Of a stretch of 64,000 nucleotides of DNA, positions 1-8,682 are shown piece after piece (within the stretch, counting starts at the first letter, position 1; each line of letters opens with the position of its first letter). Both the position numbers and the translations under genes were made by a program. Origin of the DNA: Thermoplasmata archaeon (GTDB lineage: Archaea; Thermoplasmatota; Thermoplasmata; GCA-020350865); the NCBI GenBank assembly GCA_020348445.1, contig CP070751.1:2047948-2111947 (forward strand), read 5' to 3'. The notes below the pieces were generated by a model that worked only from the letters and a program-made list of their open reading frames with translations, was not told the origin of the DNA and made no database searches.

Positions 1-1621
1 TTTTGATCTTCTGGGCAGTGAAGTTTGCCCAAGACACCAGTTCTTGGATTGCCCCAATGGTCGTGTCATTACTTGACCATTCTGCCTCAACATCCCCCAA
101 GTAGCCTGCAGTGTCGTTGTAGGATGCTGCATAAAACTGATCCTTCTGCCATACAAAATAAAATTCATTTGAAACAATGTTGCCTAATCCATTTGATTGA
201 TCTCTAATTTGAATATAATCGACAGTTGGTGAGCTTACCAAGTATTTTATAGAATCAGTATTTCCCTGGTAGCTAATGTTGAACCATACAAATCCAGATA
301 TTGTGCCAAAATAGATATCGTTTTTTACTGCTGGTGTGGGTCCAAGAAGAATCGAGTCTCCCCCTTCAGCTGTCCAGTCTGAACTAACAGTGCCTATAAA
401 ACCCTCAGAAATATTATATGCTGAACAGTAACCTGACACCAAATCACCAACAGAAACGGTCTCGCCAACCAAGGGAGAACCGTCTGGAAAGTCAGTTATT
501 TTTATGAAGTCCACAGTATGCGTAGTAATTAAAAAGTGGACACTATCTCTAAACGGACCATAACTCACATTTAAATAAATATGACCCGGAACGTCTCCCA
601 CATCGATACCATTGGACTTCGAGGGTGAAGGAGCCAAAAGCGATGACGTTCCCCCTTCGGCAGTCCAGTTTACAACCTCAACTCCAATAAAGCCGTGTGT
701 AATATTGTAAACAGAGCAATTGTACCACTCAGAAAATCCCGCAGGTACAATTCCTCCGTCAACACGTATCCCGTCAGGAACATCGGTAATTTCTATAAAG
801 TCCACAGTGGGAGGTGACATAATGGTTATAAAAGGTCCTGCGCCTTCACCCAAATGCATGTTTTCATAATTATCGATAGCGCCTCCGTCATCGAAACGGT
901 ATCCCTTTAAACATATTTTGATGGAATAATAATATTCAACTCTACCCAGTACTTGCGTGTCATTGAAATAGGTATCTGTTAATGGATTTGCCATATCCCC
1001 ACCAACTAAAGACCAATCGGCATCTCCATTAGAGCTTCCGTTTGTGGTGCTCCTATATACAGTGTAGCCTGCAACAAGGCCATTGGGATCGCTAATTGGG
1101 CTCCAGGTTATGTTTATGAAATTAAAACCAAAATCTGCAACTCTTGGAATGGGGATTCTCTGCAGCTCGATGGGGGGTGTGTTCTGAAGTCCGTCGGAAT
1201 TCAATATTGTACTCGTGAAGGCAATATATCCTGTCCTATCGTCAGTTTCATAACTTCCGCTTTCTCTCTCAACAATAATTATACAAGGATCGCCAACCTT
1301 CCAATCATTTAGATCATTTTCCAAGAATGGGTCATAATAATCTATATCGCCTGTGGTTTTGATATCATCGACACCATTGCCTTCGTTCGTTCTGTTCTGA
1401 ACATAATAAAAAACCAGCCCGTTCTTGGCCAAATTAAAATCAAAGGCTCTTACCCTGGTTATGGTGTTTGGAATTACTTCACCCTTAACCTGCTTTGTAC
1501 TGGTATCAGCCTTTACAGTTGCCATGGAGACAGTAAAACACATAATCAATATCATGCCAATGAGCATTTGTGCCAGTACTTTGTTTTTCTTAATGACTAT
1601 CCCTCGGCTTTTCTTTGTCAA
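1..1621 (-). CDS. Large secreted Ig-like-repeat protein, C-terminal part cut by window edge
   Basis: An open frame of about 540 codons runs leftward off position 1. It begins with a signal-peptide-like N-terminus: basic residues, then a hydrophobic run (MLIGMILIMCFTVSMATVKA). A unique region with an FN3-like strand pattern (residues about 160-260) follows, and then at least three Ig-like repeats of about 100 residues opening with VDFIEITD, VDFIKITD and VDYIQIRD. These match the repeats in the genes at 2030-6967 and 44709-51893. Two of the three repeats have Cys near the B-strand position, and all three carry an N-x-S/T sequon (YNIT, YNIS, YNDT). No ATG lies at the far N-terminus: TTG at 1621 gives a positive n-region, while ATG at 1567 would remove it. 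A T-rich TATA-like element lies near 1661-1675. The C-terminus, and hence the anchor, is outside the window. Probably a paralogue of the neighbouring gene. Confidence 0.85.
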   Translation of the reverse strand, partial: MTKKSRGIVIKKNKVLAQMLIGMILIMCFTVSMATVKADTSTKQVKGEVIPNTITRVRAFDFNLAKNGLVFYYVQNRTNEGNGVDDIKTTGDIDYYDPFLENDLNDWKVGDPCIIIVERESGSYETDDRTGYIAFTSTILNSDGLQNTPPIELQRIPIPRVADFGFNFINITWSPISDPNGLVAGYTVYRSTTNGSSNGDADWSLVGGDMANPLTDTYFNDTQVLGRVEYYYSIKICLKGYRFDDGGAIDNYENMHLGEGAGPFITIMSPPTVDFIEITDVPDGIRVDGGIVPAGFSEWYNCSVYNITHGFIGVEVVNWTAEGGTSSLLAPSPSKSNGIDVGDVPGHIYLNVSYGPFRDSVHFLITTHTVDFIKITDFPDGSPLVGETVSVGDLVSGYCSAYNISEGFIGTVSSDWTAEGGDSILLGPTPAVKNDIYFGTISGFVWFNISYQGNTDSIKYLVSSPTVDYIQIRDQSNGLGNIVSNEFYFVWQKDQFYAASYNDTAGYLGDVEAEWSSNDTTIGAIQELVSWANFTAQKIK

Positions 1622-1947
1622 AACCAATTATAATGGGTGTCGAATATACTTTTTTCCCTATTTTTTTATATTTTTGACGTTAACTGATTCCATTTATAAT
1701 AACCCAGGTTTTTTGTTCATATTTGTTGTTCAATACCTCCTAGATTTGTTATTTGACATTGGATATGATCATTTTTTATGAATTCCAAGGTCCTCAAATC
1801 ACAGCGATTCCCAATCCCACCTCCCCTTCCAATACCATAATATGGCATTTACGGGTACTAATATGCTAGAGACATTATAAAAGGAGTTTGGTACGATTTT
1901 TTGCCTTTAATATTATGACTGGATGGTGGACCATGTGTAATATATAA
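1622..1947. other. AT-rich intergenic region with leftward promoter
   Basis: About 400 bases between two leftward surface-protein genes. The part next to position 1621 has a TATA-like run (minus strand AAAAATATAAAAAAA, 1675-1661) placed to drive the leftward partial gene. The part near 1948-2010 is the terminator of the gene at 2030. Nothing else convincing is seen between about 1700 and 1945. A rightward open frame over 1425-1781 is antisense to the signal-peptide region of the real gene and is not accepted. Confidence 0.5.
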
Positions 1948-2010
1948 TAGAAAAAAGGTGGATGGAGGGGGTAATGGAGGCATATTTTAATTGGCATCCT
2001 CCCCCCATCC
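1948..2010 (-). terminator. Hairpin plus T-run after the 2030-6967 gene
   Basis: Arms at 1960-1971 (GGATGGAGGGGG) and 1998-2010 (CCTCCCCCCATCC) pair over about 11 positions with one mismatch and one GU. Read on the minus strand, the stem is followed after three bases by TTTTTT (1956-1951). It lies 20 bases after the stop codon of the leftward gene, so it looks like an intrinsic terminator. Confidence 0.6.
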
Positions 2011-2029
2011 CGATAAGCACAAACATATA

Positions 2030-5000
2030 TTAAACGCTCATAGCTTTAGAAGGGTAATACCTGCTTTCCCTCCCTACCATCTCTTTCTCGATCATACCTT
2101 CCCTTTCAAGTTTTGCCAGGTGATATCCTGCCACCTGACGGCTGATACCAATTTTTGAGGCCACCTTCTTTTGACTGATACCTGAATTCCTCTTTATGAT
2201 CCCCACTATTTTCTCCTGAATATCACTAAGAGGAGTTTTACCAATTTCTGCCTTTGGGTACCCTGTTGGGTAAAAGCGTTTCTTTAAACCGTCCTGCTTG
2301 GAATAAATAAGGTGTGCTCTGGCTAGCTGTCTGATGTGATCTGCAAGTTGGCCATTACCAAGCTCTAGATCATGTTTTATCAATCCGAAATGTGCACCTG
2401 GATTACCGATTATATATCCAAGGATCTTGTATCGTGTAGGCTGGTCCAGTACCTTATCTTTCTTAATCCTGGAATACAGCGGGAGGAACAACATCAATAA
2501 TCCATATTTTACAACTTCAATGGATAATCCGGCCAAACTGAAGGCTCCTATAAATCCAACCAAAAGAACCAAAGCCCAAGGAAACGCCTGTTCTGAGGAT
2601 TTGATAATCACCTCTTTACTCTCAAGAGATATCACCGTCTCGGTATTTTCTTCAATTGAAATCACAGATTCAGCAGAGAGTGAATCCTTTGTTACCAAAA
2701 TACGATATGGATTATAGGATACTGTGGATGTTGAATCCTGAAATTGCACAGTTAATGGTGTCTGTTCTATCCATCCATCCGAGTCTGTTATGTGCGAGGA
2801 CACAACTGTATTAAAGACATCATATATTAAAACTGCAGCATCTTTGACTGGATTTCCCTCTTCATCAACAACTCTTACTCTCAGGAACCACTGATCCTCC
2901 AATCCTGAGATGTCGTCCAATTGATAACTCTCGATTACAGAATTGACCTTTGTAGCAGTTGTATCCTTTAGCCACAATTCTTTGATAGTGGAATCAACAA
3001 ATAACATCTTGGAGTCAGTCAATATGTTGTCTTTAACTACCAATGAATCTGCAAATTCAGCATATATTCCATAATTGGTAATTTCGCTGATTTTGTTGTT
3101 TGAAAGTGTGGGTGAAGAATATTCACAGTAAATTCCATAGTCTGCATCAGATATCGTGTTATGTGCAATATAGGGAGAGGCTCTGATTAAATAGATACCA
3201 TATTTGTTTCTGGATGCTATATTGTTGGTTATGGATATGGTTGAGGCATTTTCCACCATAATTGCTATGTAGTTGTCCTCCAAAGTGTTACCATCAAATT
3301 CCAATGTATCAAGAGGAATGTCCGGGTCGTAATAATACGCTATATGATTATGATGGAAACGGTTCCAATTGAAGCAGTTTCTCAGCTGGGAATCGTAATC
3401 CTTTGCCCCATACACGGTGTTATACGATATCTCGTTATATCTGATAGCGTCATTGTAGGCCTCAAATGTAACGATGCCATTTTGTCCGCCAGTGATCTTG
3501 TTATAGGTAATCCAACCGCCAGTTGTACGATAATTATAGAGGCCATAATCATAATCCCTGATTATATTATAAGTAATTTTTGTGGAATCTGATTCATCGC
3601 AATATATTCCATATTCGCCGTTCTGAATGGTGAAGCCACTTATTCTTACATTATCGCCAGTTAAATAAATCACCTTTCCGTAACCTTGTCCATCAATTAT
3701 GACTGTGTCCCTGTCCTCACCCATGAGGATAATTGATTTGCTTATGGTAAGATGCTCGAAATAAGTTCCGCTGTAGACATACACTGTATTACCATCTTTT
3801 GCATTATCAATTGCCTCTTGGATGGATGTGAAATGCGCTCCACCACTGTCGTCCACTGTGATATTGTCAGGTAAGGTCACTGTCAAGGTACCTGTCGTAT
3901 CAGTTATTCCTCCACCATAATCTGCAGTCACAACGCAGGTTCCCATACCAACGGCAGTGAATTTCGTAGAAGAGCCCGAAGAAGGATCCACGGTCCCTAC
4001 ACTCTCGTCATCGCTTGACCAAGATACGCTAACATCTTCAAAATATCCTGCAGTATTGTTAAATGCTGCAGCATAGAACATGTCGGGATCTCCGATGATA
4101 TAGAGCATTTCTCCAACCTCATCACCCAAACCATCAGGAGCATTCATGATCTTCATATAATCAATAGTTGGTTTTTGTACTGTTACCTGAGTTGTGGCAC
4201 TATGGCCCATCCATTCATAGAGAGAGATCCTCACAGTACCATAATTGGTGTTGCTACATGTAATGGATGAGGATACACCGTAAGTTGTGACCTCTACGAT
4301 GTCGGTATTGCTGCTGGTCCAAATCGATGTACTGGCTACATCGATGAGATAGCCTTCACTGTAGTTGTACATTGCTCCATAAAATGTGGTTGAATGTCCT
4401 ACAGGGTAGCTGGGATAGTTAGCCGGATCGCTTAAGTCTATCCCTCCTCCATTGGGTGCATCCCTAATCAGTATATAATCCACGTTCCAGAATAATACAG
4501 TTACTGCCGTGGAGTAAATGTGGCTTGCACCGTCATTCAACTTCACTGTTACGGTACCCCAATTTGTATCATTGCATGTGACGGCAGAGAAATTCCCGGG
4601 GCTTGTAACCTCGACAATTGATGTGTCTGTGCTTGTCCAACTGGACGTTTGTGGAACAGTGCCGATGAAATTAACTGTGTTGTTGTATGAAGCCCCATAA
4701 TATACATCTATAGCCCCTCTTTGATAGCTGATACTGCTAATCGGGGCTCCTCCCCCATTATCAGCAGAACGGATCTGAACATAATCGACTCTCGGGGCAA
4801 GAACAGTAAGTGTGCCTGTTGTATTGCTGAAGCTTTTATAAGTCGCCATAACCTTGCATGTACTATCAGTTGTCACCCATTGTGCAGTGAAGGTAGTAAA
4901 AACACCTGGTGAAGTTACTTTGCCCACATCTGTATCATCGCTGTCCCACGACGCGATTACATCTGTTACATAACCGTATGTGTAGTTGAATGCAATTGCA

Positions 5001-6967
5001 TAGAAAGTATCAGTGTCCCATACACTATAGGTTTTATCGCCTATATGATTACCGGAACCACCAGGAGCGTCCATAATAGATATGTAATCAATTGTATAGC
5101 TGAAAACAGTTAAAGTTGTACTGTTCCAAACCCCGAAGGCCCATATTCCTATGACAGATGTACCTGTGTTAGTATCGCTGCATGTGATGATAGCTTGGCT
5201 TCCTTGAACTGTAATGGTAGCTACACTCAAATTTGAACTGTTCCAAAATGCATCTTGGCCTGGGTACGCAGACAATATATCACATAGATAACCGTTTGTT
5301 CTGTTATATAAAGCTCCATAATATATGTCCACACTTCCCAATACGTAATAAGGATCTGTAACGACATTTCCTCCTCCATTTGGAGCATCGCGAATTTGAA
5401 CATAATCAACGGTGGCAGAAGAGACTGTAATTATACCTGTATCATCAGTTATCCCACCATAATTAGCAGTGACAATGCATGTTCCATCTGCTATAGGATC
5501 AAAATATGTTGAATAACCTGGTGATGATACGTTGCCAACACTGTCATTGCTGCTCATCCAAGTTACATACACACCTCCTAGATAGCCATGCGTGTCGTTG
5601 TATGCCACTGCAAAAAAGACCTCTCCGTAATTCCAGGTGAAGTAGAACCTGTCTCCAACCTCGTTATCATAACTGTCTACAATCGTGATAGAATCCACTT
5701 TAGCTACAGTGATGACGCCAGTGTCATCTGTTATGCTTCCTCCATAATCTGCGGAAACGATACAAGTGCCCGGTCCTCGTGCTCTAAATGTGGTAGAAGA
5801 ATCATTGCCATTCACTTCTCCAACACTGGGATTACTGCTAGTCCAGTTCACTGAGACATCGCCTACATATCCCACCGTATTATTATAGCCTGCGGCAAAG
5901 TATTCATCTGTATCTCCAATCTTATACAACATATCCTCGACAGGGGAGCCCATGTTTCCATAAGAGTCGCGGATGATAATATAGTCTACATCATATGTTT
6001 TTACAGTGATAATGCCTGTGTTATTAAATAATCCGCCATTTATATATACATTCACAATACAAGTTCCTGGCCCTATTGCCCTGAAAAATGCAGATTCGTT
6101 TTCTTGGCTATCTACAAATGCGACCATTGTATTGTTGCTCCACCATTCCCCTATCATATCCCGTAGGAAACCAAATGTATCATTATAGGCTGCTGCCCAA
6201 AACAAATCTGTCTGTCCAACATAATATGTTCTATCAAAAACAACCTCCCCACCACCATCAGGACCATCACGGATAATTAGTTCATCTATTGTATATACCG
6301 TAAGTATACCTGTATCGTTGGTAATCCCTCCGCCATAATTTGCCGTGACAACACAAGTTCCCCCTCCTAAAGCATAAAATGATGTCTGAGAGTGATTTGT
6401 GGTCACTGTTCCAACATTCTCATCGCTGCTTGTCCAATTCACTTTTACATCACCGACGTAGCCGAATGATATATTATATCCTGCAGCGTAGAATGTGTCG
6501 ACATCCCATTGAACATAAGTGCGTGGTCCTACCCAATTACCACCGTTTCTTGGCTGGTCTCTGATAATTATGTAATCAACTGATGGGGGAGAGATTTCTA
6601 TATCAAATGAATCTGACAGTCCCAAAGAACTGTTATAAACAGTCTGCTTAAACAAACCAGGAGTTCCACCAGCTGTGAATGTGGAATTTGTACCCAAATT
6701 TGGAGACCAAATACCTCCTCCCCCGGTCCAATTCACCTCTACCAAGTCCACATAACCGGTTGTGGTATTATAACCAGAAGCATAGGCTGTAACCTGTCCC
6801 CCTATATCTACGACAACTGTTGTTAGTTCTGTCCCATCAGGTGCATCAGTAAGAACAATGTAATCTATCCCTTGAGCCCTTGAATCTTCCTGATAAAAAA
6901 GAAAGATGCTCAACATGATCAAACCGAACAACACTAGACTTAATAGCTTTCCTTTCCTCATATTCAT
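2030..6967 (-). CDS. Giant surface receptor-like protein with cytoplasmic tandem winged-helix domains
   Basis: 1645 residues. A signal peptide (about 8-30) is followed by ten Ig-like repeats of about 100 residues (35-1030), each opening with a DYIIIRD-like strand and holding FYAAGYN-like and GTCVVTA-like strands. A NosD/pectate-lyase-type beta-helix follows (1032-1345), then a small beta-domain resembling a carboxypeptidase-regulatory fold (about 1350-1450). A hydrophobic stretch (ALVLLVGFIGAFSLAGLSIE, then GLLMLFLPLYSRI) at about 1460-1503 crosses the membrane. Two winged-helix domains end the protein: about 1505-1575 (RYKILGYIIGNPGAHFGLIK) and 1580-1643 (IVGIIKRNSGISQKKVASKI, then GISRQVAGYHLAKLE). 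The tail matches known euryarchaeal membrane-associated tandem wHTH regulators; such a large ectodomain on one is unusual. The frame opens with GTG at 6970, ATG at 6967 and ATG at 6961; no strong SD decides between them. The role as a one-protein surface-to-transcription sensor is inferred. Confidence 0.88.
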   Translation of the reverse strand: MNMRKGKLLSLVLFGLIMLSIFLFYQEDSRAQGIDYIVLTDAPDGTELTTVVVDIGGQVTAYASGYNTTTGYVDLVEVNWTGGGGIWSPNLGTNSTFTAGGTPGLFKQTVYNSSLGLSDSFDIEISPPSVDYIIIRDQPRNGGNWVGPRTYVQWDVDTFYAAGYNISFGYVGDVKVNWTSSDENVGTVTTNHSQTSFYALGGGTCVVTANYGGGITNDTGILTVYTIDELIIRDGPDGGGEVVFDRTYYVGQTDLFWAAAYNDTFGFLRDMIGEWWSNNTMVAFVDSQENESAFFRAIGPGTCIVNVYINGGLFNNTGIITVKTYDVDYIIIRDSYGNMGSPVEDMLYKIGDTDEYFAAGYNNTVGYVGDVSVNWTSSNPSVGEVNGNDSSTTFRARGPGTCIVSADYGGSITDDTGVITVAKVDSITIVDSYDNEVGDRFYFTWNYGEVFFAVAYNDTHGYLGGVYVTWMSSNDSVGNVSSPGYSTYFDPIADGTCIVTANYGGITDDTGIITVSSATVDYVQIRDAPNGGGNVVTDPYYVLGSVDIYYGALYNRTNGYLCDILSAYPGQDAFWNSSNLSVATITVQGSQAIITCSDTNTGTSVIGIWAFGVWNSTTLTVFSYTIDYISIMDAPGGSGNHIGDKTYSVWDTDTFYAIAFNYTYGYVTDVIASWDSDDTDVGKVTSPGVFTTFTAQWVTTDSTCKVMATYKSFSNTTGTLTVLAPRVDYVQIRSADNGGGAPISSISYQRGAIDVYYGASYNNTVNFIGTVPQTSSWTSTDTSIVEVTSPGNFSAVTCNDTNWGTVTVKLNDGASHIYSTAVTVLFWNVDYILIRDAPNGGGIDLSDPANYPSYPVGHSTTFYGAMYNYSEGYLIDVASTSIWTSSNTDIVEVTTYGVSSSITCSNTNYGTVRISLYEWMGHSATTQVTVQKPTIDYMKIMNAPDGLGDEVGEMLYIIGDPDMFYAAAFNNTAGYFEDVSVSWSSDDESVGTVDPSSGSSTKFTAVGMGTCVVTADYGGGITDTTGTLTVTLPDNITVDDSGGAHFTSIQEAIDNAKDGNTVYVYSGTYFEHLTISKSIILMGEDRDTVIIDGQGYGKVIYLTGDNVRISGFTIQNGEYGIYCDESDSTKITYNIIRDYDYGLYNYRTTGGWITYNKITGGQNGIVTFEAYNDAIRYNEISYNTVYGAKDYDSQLRNCFNWNRFHHNHIAYYYDPDIPLDTLEFDGNTLEDNYIAIMVENASTISITNNIASRNKYGIYLIRASPYIAHNTISDADYGIYCEYSSPTLSNNKISEITNYGIYAEFADSLVVKDNILTDSKMLFVDSTIKELWLKDTTATKVNSVIESYQLDDISGLEDQWFLRVRVVDEEGNPVKDAAVLIYDVFNTVVSSHITDSDGWIEQTPLTVQFQDSTSTVSYNPYRILVTKDSLSAESVISIEENTETVISLESKEVIIKSSEQAFPWALVLLVGFIGAFSLAGLSIEVVKYGLLMLFLPLYSRIKKDKVLDQPTRYKILGYIIGNPGAHFGLIKHDLELGNGQLADHIRQLARAHLIYSKQDGLKKRFYPTGYPKAEIGKTPLSDIQEKIVGIIKRNSGISQKKVASKIGISRQVAGYHLAKLEREGMIEKEMVGRESRYYPSKAMSV

Positions 6968-7014
6968 CACTTGCCGGTATATATGAAAGTGCCAATATAA
7001 ATGAAGTTCGGGAT

Positions 7015-7057
7015 GCTTTTTTGCGTATTATATATGATTTTTGGAGCGCTTTTTTGC
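7015..7057 (-). promoter_or_regulatory. TATA box flanked by two GCTTTTTTGC direct repeats
   Basis: The minus strand has CATATATAATA at about 7035-7025, a good TATA box about 60 bases before the start of the 2030-6967 gene. Identical 10-base repeats, GCTTTTTTGC on the plus strand, lie at 7015-7024 and 7048-7057, one on each side of it, 33 bases apart (about three helical turns). They could be operator half-sites. That they bind the winged-helix domains of the adjacent gene is a guess. Confidence 0.5.
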
Positions 7058-7118
7058 ATTTTCTTAGCTTGGAAGGAAAATAAGTTAAAAAACAGGATAA
7101 TACACAGGAATTGGGGAT

Positions 7119-7973
7119 TTATTTGTTCAAACTACCCATCCTGTATCCCTCCAAATCGAGGGTTACAAATTTGAAGCCAAGATCTTTAATTTTGGGCACC
7201 AATTTCCTAATTTCACTTAAATCGAGTTCTTCATCCTTCCCTATTTCGATTCTGGCTAAATCACCGTGGTATCTCACGCGGACATCATGAAAACCCAGCA
7301 TTTTAAGCTCATTCTCAGCTATCTCTATCTTTTTTAGACCTTCCTCATCAATTGGCATATCTTTTGGAAATCTGGAGGAAAGACAGGCCATTTGAGGTTT
7401 GTCCCATGTTGGCAGGGCCAAGGCTTTTGAAATTGCCCTTATGTCCTTCTTTCTCAGCTCAGCCTCCAAAAGTGGGCTCTTCACATGGTTCTTTGCGGCA
7501 GCATCCCTTCCAGGCCTAATGTCATCCAAGTCATCGAAGTTGGAGCCGTCAAATACATGGATATAACCTTCATTTGCCTTTATCTCATTTAAAATGCAGA
7601 ACAAACCATCTTTGCAGTAAAAGCACCGCATCTCATCGTTTCTTTTGAAGTTCTCGTCTTCCAGCTCGTTATGTGGTAGAATGCGGTGATTTAGGTTATA
7701 TTTTCTAGCAAACTCCTTTGCTTCGGACAGTTCATTTCTTGGAAGTGTGGGCGAGTCGGCTGTGACACAAAGAGATTTACCCAGCAATTGACTGCAGAGA
7801 TATGCCAAAAGAGAACTGTCAACCCCTCCTGAGAATGCCACCACACCGCTTTCACATTTTTTAATAATATCGCATAATTTGAGGAATTTCATTGCAAGCT
7901 TGGGATCTTCTTTCATTAGAAGCTCCAATGTTTTCTTGATATCAACTGCAAAGGTACTTCTGCTTTCCATCAT
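7119..7973 (-). CDS. larE: ATP-dependent sulfur transferase, LarE family
   Basis: 284 residues, normal for LarE. The PP-loop motif SGGVDSS lies near residue 48-54 and the N-type ATP pyrophosphatase fold runs to about 200. The family motif ACLSSRFP near 196-203 holds the third of three cysteines; the other two are in RCFYCK near 117-120. A CxxC-plus-one-Cys set is the pattern reported for the iron-sulfur subclass of LarE, as opposed to the single sacrificial-Cys type, so this member probably carries a [4Fe-4S] cluster. LarE supplies sulfur for the nickel-pincer cofactor of lactate racemase and its relatives, but no larA, larB or larC lies nearby, so its target cannot be told from context. The frame opens with TTG at 7979; ATG at 7973 or 7970 is a better start. 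It is transcribed away from the AMMECR1 gene. Confidence 0.88.
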   Translation of the reverse strand: MMESRSTFAVDIKKTLELLMKEDPKLAMKFLKLCDIIKKCESGVVAFSGGVDSSLLAYLCSQLLGKSLCVTADSPTLPRNELSEAKEFARKYNLNHRILPHNELEDENFKRNDEMRCFYCKDGLFCILNEIKANEGYIHVFDGSNFDDLDDIRPGRDAAAKNHVKSPLLEAELRKKDIRAISKALALPTWDKPQMACLSSRFPKDMPIDEEGLKKIEIAENELKMLGFHDVRVRYHGDLARIEIGKDEELDLSEIRKLVPKIKDLGFKFVTLDLEGYRMGSLNK

Positions 7974-8077
7974 ATCCAAACCATAAGAGTAATAGGTTTA
8001 TTGGAATTTCCTATACCCAAATATGCAACAATAGATTATAAATGCTTGGATTTGTATTACCCTTTTAATGTGATAAC
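7974..8077. promoter_or_regulatory. Divergent promoter region, larE / AMMECR1-pyrC
   Basis: The plus strand has TTATAAAT at 8037-8044, about 34-41 bases before the ATG at 8078. That gives a leader of only about 13 bases for the AMMECR1-pyrC transcript. The same AT-rich core read on the minus strand could serve larE, but the spacing (about 60 bases) is less convincing. Confidence 0.45.
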
Positions 8078-8680
8078 ATGTATTCAATAGAGGATGGTAA
8101 GTTCGCAGTAAAAACGGCCAGGAATTTTGTTAGTGCCGCTGTTTCGGGTAAAACGGCTGAAATGGCCGATATTCCCCAGAAATTCCAAGAAAAATCCGGT
8201 GTATTTGTTACTTTAAATACTTTTCCAAAGCATAATCTCAGAGGTTGCATAGGGTACATTGAGCCCATTTTCCCTTTAATAGAGGCCCTAAAGAAAGCAA
8301 GCGAAAGCGCCGCTCTCCACGATCCCAGGTTTCCACCAGTTCGAGAGGAGGAGCTCGAATCCCTTGTAATTGAGGTAAGCCTTCTTACTCCGCCAGAGCT
8401 GATTAAGGTCAAGAAACCCAAACATTATGCAAAAGAGGTAAAAATTGGGAAGGATGGCTTGATAGTTGAAAAAGGAATCAGAAAAGGATTACTTCTACCA
8501 CAGGTTCCTATTGAATGGAATTGGAGTGTGGATGAGTTTTTATCCCATACTTGTATGAAGGCTGGGCTACTTCCCGATAGCTGGCTTGAGGAAGGTATCA
8601 AAATATATAAGTTCACGGCCGAGATATTTAGTGAACGTGAACCTCATGGCGAGATAGTTGAAAAACAACTTAAGGAATAG
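8078..8680 (+). CDS. AMMECR1 domain protein
   Basis: 200 residues, the usual length for the archaeal single-domain AMMECR1 family (TIGR00296 type). The hallmark LRGCIG motif is at residues 54-59. Other family blocks follow: SAALHDPRFPPV (about 77-88), LVIEVSLL, GLIVEKGIRKGLLLPQV (about 128-144) and WSVDEFLSHTCMKAGL. The biochemical role is not known; the invariant LRGCIG patch has been proposed as an active or binding site. A soluble cytoplasmic protein with no membrane segment. Its stop is two bases before the pyrC start, so the two are almost surely one transcript. The start ATG at 8078 fits the TATA box about 35 bases upstream. Confidence 0.93.
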   Translation: MYSIEDGKFAVKTARNFVSAAVSGKTAEMADIPQKFQEKSGVFVTLNTFPKHNLRGCIGYIEPIFPLIEALKKASESAALHDPRFPPVREEELESLVIEVSLLTPPELIKVKKPKHYAKEVKIGKDGLIVEKGIRKGLLLPQVPIEWNWSVDEFLSHTCMKAGLLPDSWLEEGIKIYKFTAEIFSEREPHGEIVEKQLKE

Positions 8681-8682
8681 AT

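Noticed and set aside
1425..1781. Rightward open frame with a hydrophobic product
   Set aside because: It is antisense to the signal-peptide region of the leftward partial gene; its hydrophobic character is explained by that.
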